Source: Lytechinus pictus (taxonomy: Eukaryota > Echinodermata > Echinoidea > Temnopleuroida > Toxopneustidae). Taken from it: 64,000 nucleotides of DNA. The notes under the pieces were generated by a model, which was not told the DNA's origin, did not search any database, and was given only the letters and a program-made list of their open reading frames with translations. Where the stretch lies: NCBI RefSeq assembly GCF_037042905.1, contig NC_087247.1, forward strand, positions 59,605,920-59,669,919. Reading direction: 5' to 3'. Every line of letters begins with the position of its first letter. Positions within the stretch are counted from its first letter, which is position 1. Shown here one piece after another: positions 11,184 to 23,000 of this stretch. The position numbers and the translations under genes were made by a program.

Positions 11184-12745
11184 GTCAGTTACAAGTAGGG
11201 GAAATGATATATGTGCTGCCAGAATTTTTGCTATTAAACAATGTGGTTGCACAAAATGCAGCTAGTCCGTTGACATGATTGAGGTGTGTAATATATTTCT
11301 TCGTTTTCCAAATACACTTCATCTCTCACATCAAACCTATCGTGAATATGGTCGTTGCTGTTTTTACTGTAAAACATACAGTGTGTCTTGATTATCTCCG
11401 AAACTATATTTCTTATAAATTAGACTGATATCATGAAGTTTTTGCAGGTTATTTCATTATGTATGCATGTGTTCATATTTGTTAGACATTTTGTACGCTT
11501 ATTTGAAATCTAAAATTGTCAAGGCACATCTCAGTAGGCGTATGATAATTATGGTAATTATATCTGGCTGCATAAAATTTGTGTCCCTTACTTGAAACTG
11601 GACTTGGACTAATCTTGCTCATCTGACAGAAACTATTGCATGTGCAGAAATAAAATCCCTCATCAGGGGTTTATTCATTCGCGCAGAGAGAAACTACCAC
11701 ACGTGCAATAGTAAAAACCCCTGATCAGTAGTTTCTTGTTGCTTGCACAGAGAGAAACTACTGCACGTGTAGAGTCAAACCACTGATCAGTAGTTTCTTG
11801 TTGCTCCCACAAAGAGAAACTACTGCACTCGGAGAGCAAAACCGCTGCTCAGTCGTTTCTCGTTGCTCACGTGCAGAAATAAAACCCCTCATCAGGGGTT
11901 TATTCATTCGCGCAGAGAGAAACTACCACACGTGCAATAGTAAAAACTCCTGATCAGTAGTTTCTCGTTGCTCACGCAAAGAGAAACTACTGCACATGAA
12001 GAGTAAAACCTCTGCTCAGTAGTTTCTCGTTGCTCGCGCAAAGAGTACTGCACATGAAGAGTAAACCCCTGCTCAGTAGTTTCTTGTTGCTCGCGCAAAG
12101 AGTACTGCACATGAATAGTAAAACCCCTGATCAGTAGTTTCTTGTTGCTTCTGCAAAGAGAAACTACTGCACGTGCAGAGCAAAACCCCTACTCAGTAGT
12201 TTCTCGTTGCTCGCGCAAAGAGTACTGCACGTAAAGAGTAAAACCCCTGATCAGTAGTTTCTCTTTACTCGCGCTATGAGAAACTACTGCACGTGATCAA
12301 TGGTTAAAAACCCCTGATCAGGGTTTTTGTGGTGTATTTTGGAACCTTTCGCCTTCCATTATATAGTTCATGAAACCTGGACATCAGAGTAATCAAGCAT
12401 CAGTGAACATCCTGCGTGAGTTTCAGGTCACATGACCAAGGTCAATGAACTTTGGCCGTGTTGGGGGTATTTGTTGAATTGCCATCATAATTTTTAAAGT
12501 TTATGGATCTAGTTCATGAAATGTGGACATAAGGGTAATCAAGTATCACTGATTGTCTTACACAAGTCTTTGGTCACATGATCAAGGTCAAACATCATTT
12601 AGGGTCAGTGAACATAGTATTTTTTCATCATATGAATGGTGTTTTTGTGAAGGATTATTCTCTAGTCGTTTTCAAAGTCAGCACTGCTGCTATATTGAAT
12701 TGCCTAATGCAGACGAGACTGCCAGAGGCGCCCTACTTGTTCTGT

Positions 12746-13064
12746 TTTTTAAAAGTAAATTTGACACCACTTGTAAGCCTAGAACTTTTGTGACATACAT
12801 GTACGATTCTAGCCTGTATTATTAATTGTGAATGCATTTCAATTATTTGAAGGTATAGATATTACAGGCTACAAGGTAGGTCAAGTCATAATATTTTCAA
12901 TCAGCAACATTAATGTTCATGAGTTTGGAGTTTAAAAGAATGTACACTTCATTTTATAATGCAATATTGTAATTAATGTTTCACAAGTCATTTTATACAC
13001 TTGTAGATTTGAAATTTGTTTTTGCAATGAATTACATGAATCATGAATGAATTATATTTTTCAG
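12746..13064. other. Intron or upstream sequence before the TDG start exon
   Basis: Unique AT-rich sequence ending in the TTTTTCAG acceptor. No gene seen. Confidence 0.4.
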
Positions 13065-13124
13065 ACTTACATATTCCTGTGGATTTATTGGAAATATGAA
13101 CTATTATGGACCTACTCCAGATGA
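13065..13124 (+). CDS. TDG: TDG exon with start codon (coding from 13096)
   Basis: A TTTTTCAG acceptor precedes 13065 and a perfect GTAAGT donor follows 13124. The ATG at 13096 opens MNYYGPTPD and leaves two bases (GA), which the first base of the exon at 32926 completes to GAC. Bases 13065-13095 are 5' UTR. Because the exon has its own acceptor, at least one non-coding exon should lie upstream, but I could not locate it. The first coding exon contributes only 29 nt. An alternative is that the true start lies in another exon spliced to 32926; the clean phase and splice signals favour this one. Confidence 0.7.
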   Translation, partial: TYIFLWIYWKYELLWTYSR

Positions 13125-15818
13125 GTAAGTATTATACCTTTCTTGTTTCTTTGTCATTCATCTATTTGAAATTGTCTTCACAAGACAAAGTAGAATAATA
13201 ATAGCTGGATTTTTAAAGTGCTTTTTGCTCGAGTATACAAAGTGCTGCTATCAATTACCCCAGCTATAGCCGTGCTGCCTGCAGGTGCTCTAGCACTTGA
13301 GGAATTTCTTCCTACCAGGTACCCTTTCACCTCACCTGTGTTGAGTGCAGCACAATGTGGGTTAATTTCTTGCTAAAGGAAAACACGCCATGACTGGGAA
13401 TTGAACCCACGTCCCTCAGATTAAAAGGTGGGAGTCATAATCACTAGACCACAACGTTCCCACAGGAGTAGGAATATATATGTTTTAACAGGAAAACACT
13501 TCAGTGGGAAGCAAGAAAATTAGAGAAGATGACTGATGACTATTTAAATGATCTCAAAGAAAAAATTAAAAAAAATGGTCAAAGAGAAATAATAAAATTT
13601 AATTTAGTTCTATAAATATACTTGTAAGTACTTCAAATTCGGATATTCATTCAGGGGTGGTAAGATAATTCCCTGTTTGTTGAAATCTATGATTAAAGTA
13701 AAGAATCAATAATATGAATTACTTGTGCACATAGTACTATAATTCTATTATGTTAATCTTACAGATGCACGGTGACTGATTTAATTTTTCATCAACACAA
13801 CCTGTTGAAAGTATTATAGATTTGATTATTTTGATCAAATGTCAAGCACCTCTTTTTTATTCTTTTTTTGTTTTGTTTATCTCACATGTAATTTATAGGC
13901 CCTTTGAAAAATGATGTGCATATAAAATAAGAAAGCTATTAGATTATATAATTTGTCAATCAAATTTCATCTGAATGGGTGTTTTAATAAATGTTAATAG
14001 GAGAAATAGACAAATGATCTGGACCATATAGTTTTATTTAGGACTCTTCATTCTATTTCATTTTATTTCAATTTCCAACTAAATTACATAGTTTTGAGTT
14101 TAAAATCTTGAGATGAATAGACACAAATTTTGATAACAGGGTCAGGGTGCGACAATTGCAAGATTTGGATGATATTAATATTAAAGTGGTTGATTAATGG
14201 AAGGGCTATTAAGTTGGGTTTGTAATTAAATAGAAAGCAGCCTCCTATTTAATTGATAATTATTTATACTAGAAATTATATAATTTTATGTAAGATAGCA
14301 ACCTTTTCAATTTTTCAACCTTACTTTTTCACATGGGTTTTATCACTTATGATTAATCTATCTTTTCATCTGACAAGGGTTCTTTTACTTAGTATACTGG
14401 TATGTATCACAGGGCTAGAAAAGTTACTTTTTCCGCTCATTTTTTGATTATGTGTAGTAAACAAGTATGACATTTATTTTAAATTATGAAGCATGGGGTC
14501 ACCCACTTATTTTTAGGGGTTCAATGTACCAGATTTTCTGTCCCTTGCATAATTTTTCAAGGAGGATACTTACGGAAAGAAATTGATTAGACAGCTTTGG
14601 AACATGAATTGTCTGGCGAAGTGAACAAATGTTAATATACATGTAGATAAAATCAATATTAGAAAGTCAAAAAGGGGCCTAAGCCCCTTAATCAAGCAAT
14701 GTCTAATCTATGCACAAAAATACAAGAATTTGGAAAATTCATTCTTGGGCAAAATTGACATCCCACTTTTGATCAATAGTTACCAACAAATGATATCATC
14801 AATAATTTCTGGGGGTTTATAAGTTTTTAAACAAAATTTGCATGTCAATTAATCAGTTCTGGTTGGTAAAACAATGCTTAAAGATAAATGAAAGTAGTTG
14901 CAGTAAACGCTGATTTCACAAGAAAGTCAGTAAAACCAGGGTTAATTGTCACTATATCATCAACGATCTAGATCTGGTACATTTACATAAACTGAACTTT
15001 GTGAAATCTTGAAATCTACGCCGAAAAATGTTCACACTGAAGATCACAACACAGATAAGCGCACGTGGGACAGTGTATTATTATTGCTTTGAACGTCGGC
15101 CCGACGCTTGACCCGAATCCCGTGCTTATTTGCTAATTTCTCAGCAAATACACAATTTCTTCCAGAATCCTTTGGCACATATTTTTATTTATACAAACAG
15201 ACAATTTGGTGGTCATTTCATTGGATTCTGTATGAACTCATTTTGAAATCGTCACCACTACTGGCATTTATCTTTAATGATTGCTATTAATAAAAATACA
15301 TGGGCTAAAAATATAACAAAGAGACGATAAGTTTGCCCCCAAAAACTAGCTACGCAAATTTGTTAGAGCCAATGCGAATTTCAAAATTTCTTTTTGTCTT
15401 GTATAGTAGGTGCCCAATAGCTTTCTATTGTAGATTTGAGAACTCCATAAATTTATGATGCATAGAAAGTCTGTTTTATATTATATACCCTGATTGTAAA
15501 GCAACCCACAATGCGAACTACTGTAGACTTTAATACCAAAATTATGTTCACTCTTTATAAGATATAGAAGCAGGAGTATAAGTATAACAAAAATTATAAT
15601 GAAATGCAAAAGTACATGTAATGTTGACTCTGCAGAATATAGCGTATTAAAGGAGTCTCGAATCTAAATAATTGCAGCAAATAAAGAAAAAGAATACAAT
15701 ATTTTACTAAATTGATAGTGTAGTTTAGGGCCTACAGTATATGGTTACTCCAAAAATAACACATTTAACGTATTGTAAAAAATTTTTTTTTTGAATTTCA
15801 TGTACCTGACTTGTACTT

Positions 15819-15855
<37 letters not shown>

Positions 15856-17048
15856 TTAAACAAAGTGGAAAAATCCCAAATTAGCGATAAAATTTCATTC
15901 AACCGTAAAATAATGCTAATAATGTGAAAGGTGAGGATATATTCATGTTAAATCTGTTTGTCAAAATATTTTGTGTACCTGCATAGATCCGATTAGAGCG
16001 GATTCTACTGCGTTGTTGGTACAGTGGCAGATACAAATTTTGACCAGCGCGAGTGATGTTATATTGCTACTGAATAAGTAAACGGAATTGTCAATTTTCC
16101 GTGTACACAAAGTCTATGGGGAAATGGAATTTCCGTTTTCTGACATGCTGAAACGGAATTTAAGATTTTCTGAAATGGAAAAGGCAATTTTTTGAAACGT
16201 AAAATCACTGTCCCTACATTATAAAGAAAATGTATTCAAATTTCTCATCTACAAATATGTGTATTCCTACCAAGAATTGCAAAGTATGAAGCAAAGTGCG
16301 TGAATTTCTGTTTCAAGTCATTTTACCTAGATGTAAAATGTGCAAAGGGGTTTCTGTATTGCACTTTACACATTCCTCCAAATTATTGTAATCAGGCAAG
16401 GGCATGCTAAATTAATTGAGCCAATATCCAGAAGAATTTGTCCCCAAAATTGAATCAGTATCGCCTTACATGAGGGAGCCCACTTATTGAGCAATCTGTT
16501 CAGGACCTGCGACAATCTCATTATTTTTCAGTCAGCAATTTTCCATTTTCTGTGTTTGAGGATCTTTTTTATTGTTCTTGGCTACCCAGTTTGAGGGTAG
16601 AGAAGATGCTAGTCTGTTTTCAGGTTTGTGGAATAGTTTCACATCAGAATCGATTATAGCTAGTTGTTTTTTGTCATGAAAATGAAAAACTCTTCAGCAT
16701 TTTTTTTTTTGGGGGGGGGGTTGAGACTAGAGAACTTGTAGATAATTGAACATAATGATTCAACATGTTTATATTTTTAGTATCAGGATATTTTGCAATA
16801 TCAGTTTGATAATGTCTGAATATCTAATCCTTTAAAAGCCTTGAATGAAGGAATTACAGTGTGTGCTGTGGAAGACATCCCTCTCATACCTGGTTATTTC
16901 CCGTTGTTTGAACTAAGATCAGGTTGCCTGCGCTTCTTCTAACTGCACAGATAATGCCATTCTTACCCAACCAATTCACTGGATGTTTGTTGTCATTGAT
17001 GGAAGTTGGTGGGGTGGGACATACATCTTACACATTCATTGGATCAGC

Positions 17049-17079
<31 letters not shown>

Positions 17080-20000
17080 AGTAAAGAAGGTGTGCAAGAG
17101 TATTGAGATATTATAGGATTGAGAGTGTGCATTGGTATTTTTATGACAAGATACTTCAATTAATAATTTTACACTATTTTTTTTTTTAAGTTTGAGATCT
17201 AGTTTCTTTTATAACATGTTGCAGTGTATTATAATTTTTAAATGTTATCGACATCGATATTGGAATTTGAGATATTACATCTACACGTATGCTTTTTTAT
17301 TTTTTTTTTTACTTGAGTCAGTCAAGTCTTTGTAGTCCATTTTTACCCTTAATAATTGATTTCTTTACTCTTAAATGTGCTAGTCATGTTACATCAATCA
17401 TGTTAACTAACAAAAGTGTGTGGTAGTTGAAGGCCATCACAATACAAAGAAAAATATAGAGTGGAAGAGATGAGGAATATTGCTTCGTGCCATGAGACAT
17501 ACTGACTTTTCTTTTCAAAATATTGGAAACCTAGATTTTAATCATTGCCACATATATGTACTTGAAAGTAACGCAGAAACAAATCACAATGCCCGTGCCC
17601 CACAAGTATTGATTTGTAAAATGCGTAAGTAGAAGGGCAAAAATCAATAGCATCTCTGAGTAACTGATATTCAAGTCATACATTTTAATCTCCTTGAGTG
17701 TTCCAGAATGCTTTTTGGTGTGGTTATTCAAAGATTGGAAAAAAAAGCCCAACAAACCCACGCAAAACATGGTATCATTTTTTGTAACCATTTACAGTGT
17801 TAATTACTATTATCAGGTACATATAGCTAGTTGTATCGTTTTCTGTGAAAGAACTTTTGAAAATCTTTATCAATTGTGCTTTATGATTCATCATAGTACA
17901 TGTATATTCAGTATTTAAAATAAATTTTATTGTGTGTGATACAACTTCCAAAACAAATACATTACCAAGACAAGATTTTCATGTGAGATGTTACAACGCT
18001 GAACTTTTCTATAAAAACATGTATGTTTTTTTAAATCTATGTTTTCATTTTAAATGATCCTCTGGTGCTACTGCTAGGTCTAATGTAGATTTACATGTAA
18101 ATGTTTAATCATTGTACAAGTAGAGTGTATGGATACATGTATTTAAATGTCAAGTCCACCCCAGAAAAATTTTGACTTGAATCGATCTAGAGAAAAATCA
18201 AACAAGCATATTGGGATGTGCATAATACATGTAACTGTTTTGTGAAAATGCGAAACTTAAAATTGTCATAACTTTCTTATTTTACATCCGATTTTGATGA
18301 AATTTTCAGTGTTCTGCTTGTTTGATTTTTCTCTTTATATTCAAATCAATGTTTTGTTTGGCGACTTGTCCTTTAAAATCAGAAAGGTGGTATTGATATT
18401 TTAAAAATATGGACTCCTGTCATTTGTAATTCTTCTGCCTACTTTGAACTGGGTCCTGTAACACAAAGGTTAGCAATTAATTGCATGTTTGATTTTCATG
18501 ATTTATTGTACTATGAACCATGCAGTATATCGTAAAAAAAATGTTCTACGATCATTGCTATTTTAAAGCTCTGTGTTACGGGGCCCTGGATACACTTGCA
18601 CAACGGCATCTTAGCAGATCATTTTCAGGAAAATGGCATACAGAAATAAAGTCTCTTGCATGGACAAAAGTAGAAAGATTTTCTTGAATCTTGAGATTAA
18701 TCGTAATAGCCAATTCAGACTGATGATGCCCCCCAAAACAATACACTAAAATAGGTTATCACTCCATAAAGCCGAAAGGACCAAATCTGCATCTTTACCT
18801 TAATTTTCGGGGGGGGGGGGGGGTGTCCCTGAGAAAGTTTTGAATTAATATTTTTCCTTTCAAATGAACAAGTTTTGAGATTTGCAGTTATTCTTTCCAC
18901 ATTTGATTGTCAGTTTTAATAGAAGTTGATAATGGGCATTTTTAAGGCCTATGGTAGATGTTTTCCAGAACATTATTTTCCAATGTTATATATTATACAT
19001 GTAAGAAAAGAAAAGAAACATCATTTAGGAATTTGATGTATGTTGATGGTACATGTCTTGCATCTACTGTGTCTTTCATTCACCTCTCCTGTCTGGATTT
19101 CAAATTCCTTCTGTTTTCTGGTGTCTACCATCAATGATATTGGTCAGATGAGCAGGTGGGGAAAGTATTTTCTCCTCTATATATCTTCATCTAGTTTCCT
19201 GAAAGTGCATCAGGTCTCTTATCCAGCAAACCATTAGGATCATTAATTGTTCAAATAATGGGTCTTTCTGACACCTTTTAGTACTTCATATTGAGGAGGA
19301 AATTCAATATGGGAGGAGGCCAAGGGTTGACCTTTTTCATGAATGACTGGCAGATTTATAATCTTATGCGAAATGTTGTGACTCATTCATCAGCAAGTGC
19401 ATGTACTACAGGAGAAGCAATCATGAATAAAGGCCCAGTTTACACCTGAAAACATAGGCCTACTTGTATGAAAATATTATTTTTGTTATTGAAATTTTTC
19501 CAAGCATCCAAATGAAATGTTTCACTGGATGACATGATTGTTAGAAATCAAAATATTTCCCAATGTAGTAAATTGAATTTTCTTATTAAAGTCAAGTCTA
19601 CTAAAATTAAAAATTAGGTTGAATAACTAGAAAAACCGCAGACAAGCACAATGCTGAAAATTTCATGAAAATCAGATGAAAAATAAAGAAAACTTTTGAC
19701 ACTACTAAAAAGTCAATGAGTTCATCATTGGCATGCGAATGTCAGAACAACGATATCACACACATTCTACATGTATATCTTTTGTATTTAAATTGTTTGA
19801 ATCATATTTTCTCTTTCATCTCCAAAAAAGTAAATTTTGGTTTAATACATTATAGAACATGTTATATGAAATTCACTGTCATAATGAGCAAAAATTATGA
19901 TACTCTAATATAAATATTTTGGCCTATTTTTACAAAAAAATTCAATAAGTGCATCATTGGCATTATGCAAATGAGTCGATAATATCACACACTTATATTT

Positions 20001-23000
20001 TTGTCTCGCCCACCAGAGGTGAAGGCGAGACTTGGTGATCCAAATGTCGTCCGTCCGTCCGTCCGTCCGTCACAAACCTTATGACACATAACTCCACGAC
20101 CGTAAGTCACTTTTCAACCAAACTTGGATGGTAGATGGACTAGGGGAAACTGCATGTTATGCTGCAGTCGGAGGTCACATGGTAAGGTCAAAGGTAATTT
20201 TCAGGTCAACGTTAAGTTTACATGCAAGACTCTCTTATGACACCTAACTACACAACCGTAAGTCACTTTTCAACCAAACTAGGATGGTAGATGGACTTGG
20301 GGGACCTGCATGTTAGGCTGCAGTCAGAGGTCACATGGTAAGGTCAAAGGTCATTTTCAGGTCAACGTTAAAGTTACATGCAAGACTCTTATGACACCTA
20401 ACTCCGCAACCGTACATGTAGGTCACTTTTCAACCAAACTTCAATGGTAGATGGACTTGGGGGACATGCATGTTATGCTGCAGTCGGAGGTCACATGGTA
20501 AGGTCAAAGGTCATTTTCAGGTCAACATTAAAGTTTCTGTGCAAGACTCTTATGACCAGTGTTATTCCATCCCAGTCATTTCAAAATGAAGTTTCGATAC
20601 AATTCTGTTGCATGCCCTCGCAAATCTCGATATTTCTGGTTATTTTCATAAGTGGGCGAGACACAAAATAGCTTTTGCCTTGTTATTGTTTGAAGTACAT
20701 GTTTTAATGTATTTTCATTTTTATCTCCAAAAATGTAAATCTTGGTTAAATTCTTTATGAATGGAACATGTTTAGTCAATATCATGATTATTAGATTTTT
20801 CGTGTATCAATGAAGAGCTTCTTTATCACCAGAGCTATAGACCCCTGTTACATCTGAGAGATTCCCTACCTCAGGCCGGCCCAGGGCCTACCTCGGGTCG
20901 GAAAGAAATCAGATGTAAACATCCCAAACCTACCTTGGGCCACCTTTTAGCGAACCTACCCGAGACCACATCCAGAGGTAGTCTCGGGTAGGTATCGGGC
21001 CGGCCCCGGTCCACCGATTCGTAGATGTTAATGCACACAAGCTTTCAAACCTATCTCGGTCCGTTCGCCAGCTGTCAAATTACGTCATAGCGCGCGCTAT
21101 CCCCTCCCCAGCCCCATCGTTCTTCGAATGTTTTGCGGCATGCGACATGTGAATTGTGATTGATAAAGTCTTTGATTTGAGTGGAAAGAAGGAAGCATTT
21201 TAAACTTATCCTTTTCAAGTCGATCATATCTTCAACGACTGCTGGGATCATCAGCATTCTTCCAGAATCTCGGGTAAAGGTAAAGAGTCGTTTCGACTCT
21301 CTCTGGAAATGATCGGCACATGTCCCACCCTGTCATTTCTGTGTAGCAGCGAATGTAACGAGTGTAACGAAATGTAAACAACTTCAATTAGCGCGCGCAA
21401 ATTATTCAGAGCCTAGATCGAGAGCGCCCTTTGGTGTCAGCAATCGGATACCGCTTGAAACCGTACCGATAGGGGAGGGAATGAACGCTGTGATGTAAAC
21501 AGACCACATTTCGGACTCGTCCGTTCGCGAAGCTAATCCACCAATAATCCAGTCAAGGTTGCAAGTGTACTCGGACGGGTCTCGGGTAGGAAACCTTCAG
21601 ATGTAACAGGGGTCATAGTTATTAATATTTGATATCAATATTGAGTATGAAATCTATGGCTCCCTCAATTGCCTAAAGGCTACGTTTTGTGAAAACCAGT
21701 ATCGAGTGCATCAAACTATGTTTTACATCCGGTTTTGATATTTTTTGTTTTGCTTGTTTGCAGGGATGCCAACCAATTCTTTTATTGCTGGATATATTTT
21801 CCTTTTTTTTTTCACCCAAAATGTAGTGTTATAGTTATTTCATAATAAAATGAAGTTTTCCTCAAATTTTGGTTGTATACATGTGTTTTCATGTATTCGG
21901 TTTCAGGGCTCCATTTTTTAGACACGCAAAAAAAGGAAGTAGCATTGACAATTTACCAGACTGAATGTGTGGAATTTTTTCATTTTGTCAGAGGGTGAAC
22001 ACATGTACATGTACTGGATGCCAATAAATTTGAGATGAGGGAGTACAGCTGATCATATGTTATCATAATTCTCTCCTGCATCACTAGTATGCACCCACTG
22101 TGTAGTATATACATGAAGCATAAATGATTGAAGCAAGGGCCTGCAAGTAAATGCAGTGTAAACAATTGGGGAAATACAACTTTGGACACCTGCTTCTATT
22201 TACACTACCTCTCCTAGTACAGGTAAATTTCATTTTCACAATTCCTGTTAGCTCCCTTTGTCCTGCTAGTGTCAAGTGCATTGCCTCTAATTACTAGGAT
22301 CCTGTCATATAAATGAATTTCTTTGTGCTTTTAATTTGGCTTTTCCAAAGCCTGATATAAGCCTTCCATATGCATTGTAGTCTTGATTGCAGGCATGGTG
22401 TTTAATCCCCTTGCCCTCATGATAATACATCTTAATCCACATGTTTAACATTAATGTCTCTACATGTGTTAAAGTGCAATTAATATTTACACAACCATGA
22501 CAATACTGACTGATTTCAATGACAGTACTCACTGTGGCGAAGACAAGTGAACTGATTTTTTTTCTCCAAATATTGAAGGCTCCTGTATATACATGTAACC
22601 AATGCAGCTATTCCTATCTACAATGTACTTCTAAATACTTAGTACTTAATAATCAATTTACATTTATTATACATCATAATAAATTCTCAATTGAATGTCT
22701 GATTTGCTTAGAAAATATATTCATTTCCATGTGTTTTCTAATTAAACTATTGGCCACCATGTACCAACAGTCATGCATTGTCACATCACTGCAGCATACA
22801 GTTTGATACAAATAAATGAATACATGTAGCTCACCCCTGTAGTATATTTTATATTCAGTTTGTTAAGTTTAAAAAATCTCCTTGAAGGACAAGTCCACCC
22901 CAACAAAAAGTTAATTTAAATATAAAGAGAAAAATCCAACAAGTATAACTGGAAATTTCATCAAAATTGGATGTAAAATTAGAAAGTTATGACATGTTAA

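Larger units (their letters stand above)
10104..12358. mobile_element. Composite foldback element, about 2.25 kb
   Basis: Ends ATGGAAGGTTAAGTGTTCCA and TGGAACCTTTCGCCTTCCAT are inverted repeats. TATAGT flanks both sides, and joining the flanks restores the host repeat phrase (ATATGGG-TATAGTTCATGAAAC). Each arm is a tandem array of a unit of about 64 bases built from GATCAGGGGTTTTACTCTGC, ACGTGCAGTAGTTTCTC and GCGCGAGCAACAAGAAACTA: about 300 bases at left and 700 at right in opposite orientation. The middle holds a palindromic 16-base-period array and two small palindromic elements. No coding frame. Confidence 0.8.
9590..12745. repeat. TGTCTCGCC-type repeat fragment split by a foldback element
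   Basis: Bases 9600-10098 and 12362-12745 carry the same phrases as 2954-5575 (GGTCATTTAGGGTCAATGAAC, TTATGGATCTAGTTCATGAA) and end in AGACGAGACTGCCAGAGGCG, the family 3' end. The left terminus is absent. A 2.25-kb element sits in the middle. Confidence 0.75.
13463..18149. other. TDG intron 1: AT-rich, no exon seen
   Basis: No coding exon is supported on either strand. Landmarks are a (TG)n(TA)n microsatellite at 15822-15855, a T11G10 junction at 16700-16720, and a run of 29 G at 17049-17077. Confidence 0.5.

Noticed and set aside
10104..12358. CRISPR-like array because of regular repeats
   Set aside because: Eukaryotic context, no unique equal-length spacers, and the arms are imperfect tandem units within an inverted-repeat element.
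13397..13451. tRNA gene on the minus strand
   Set aside because: A- and B-box-like sequences exist, but the cloverleaf is not complete and a SINE tail follows.
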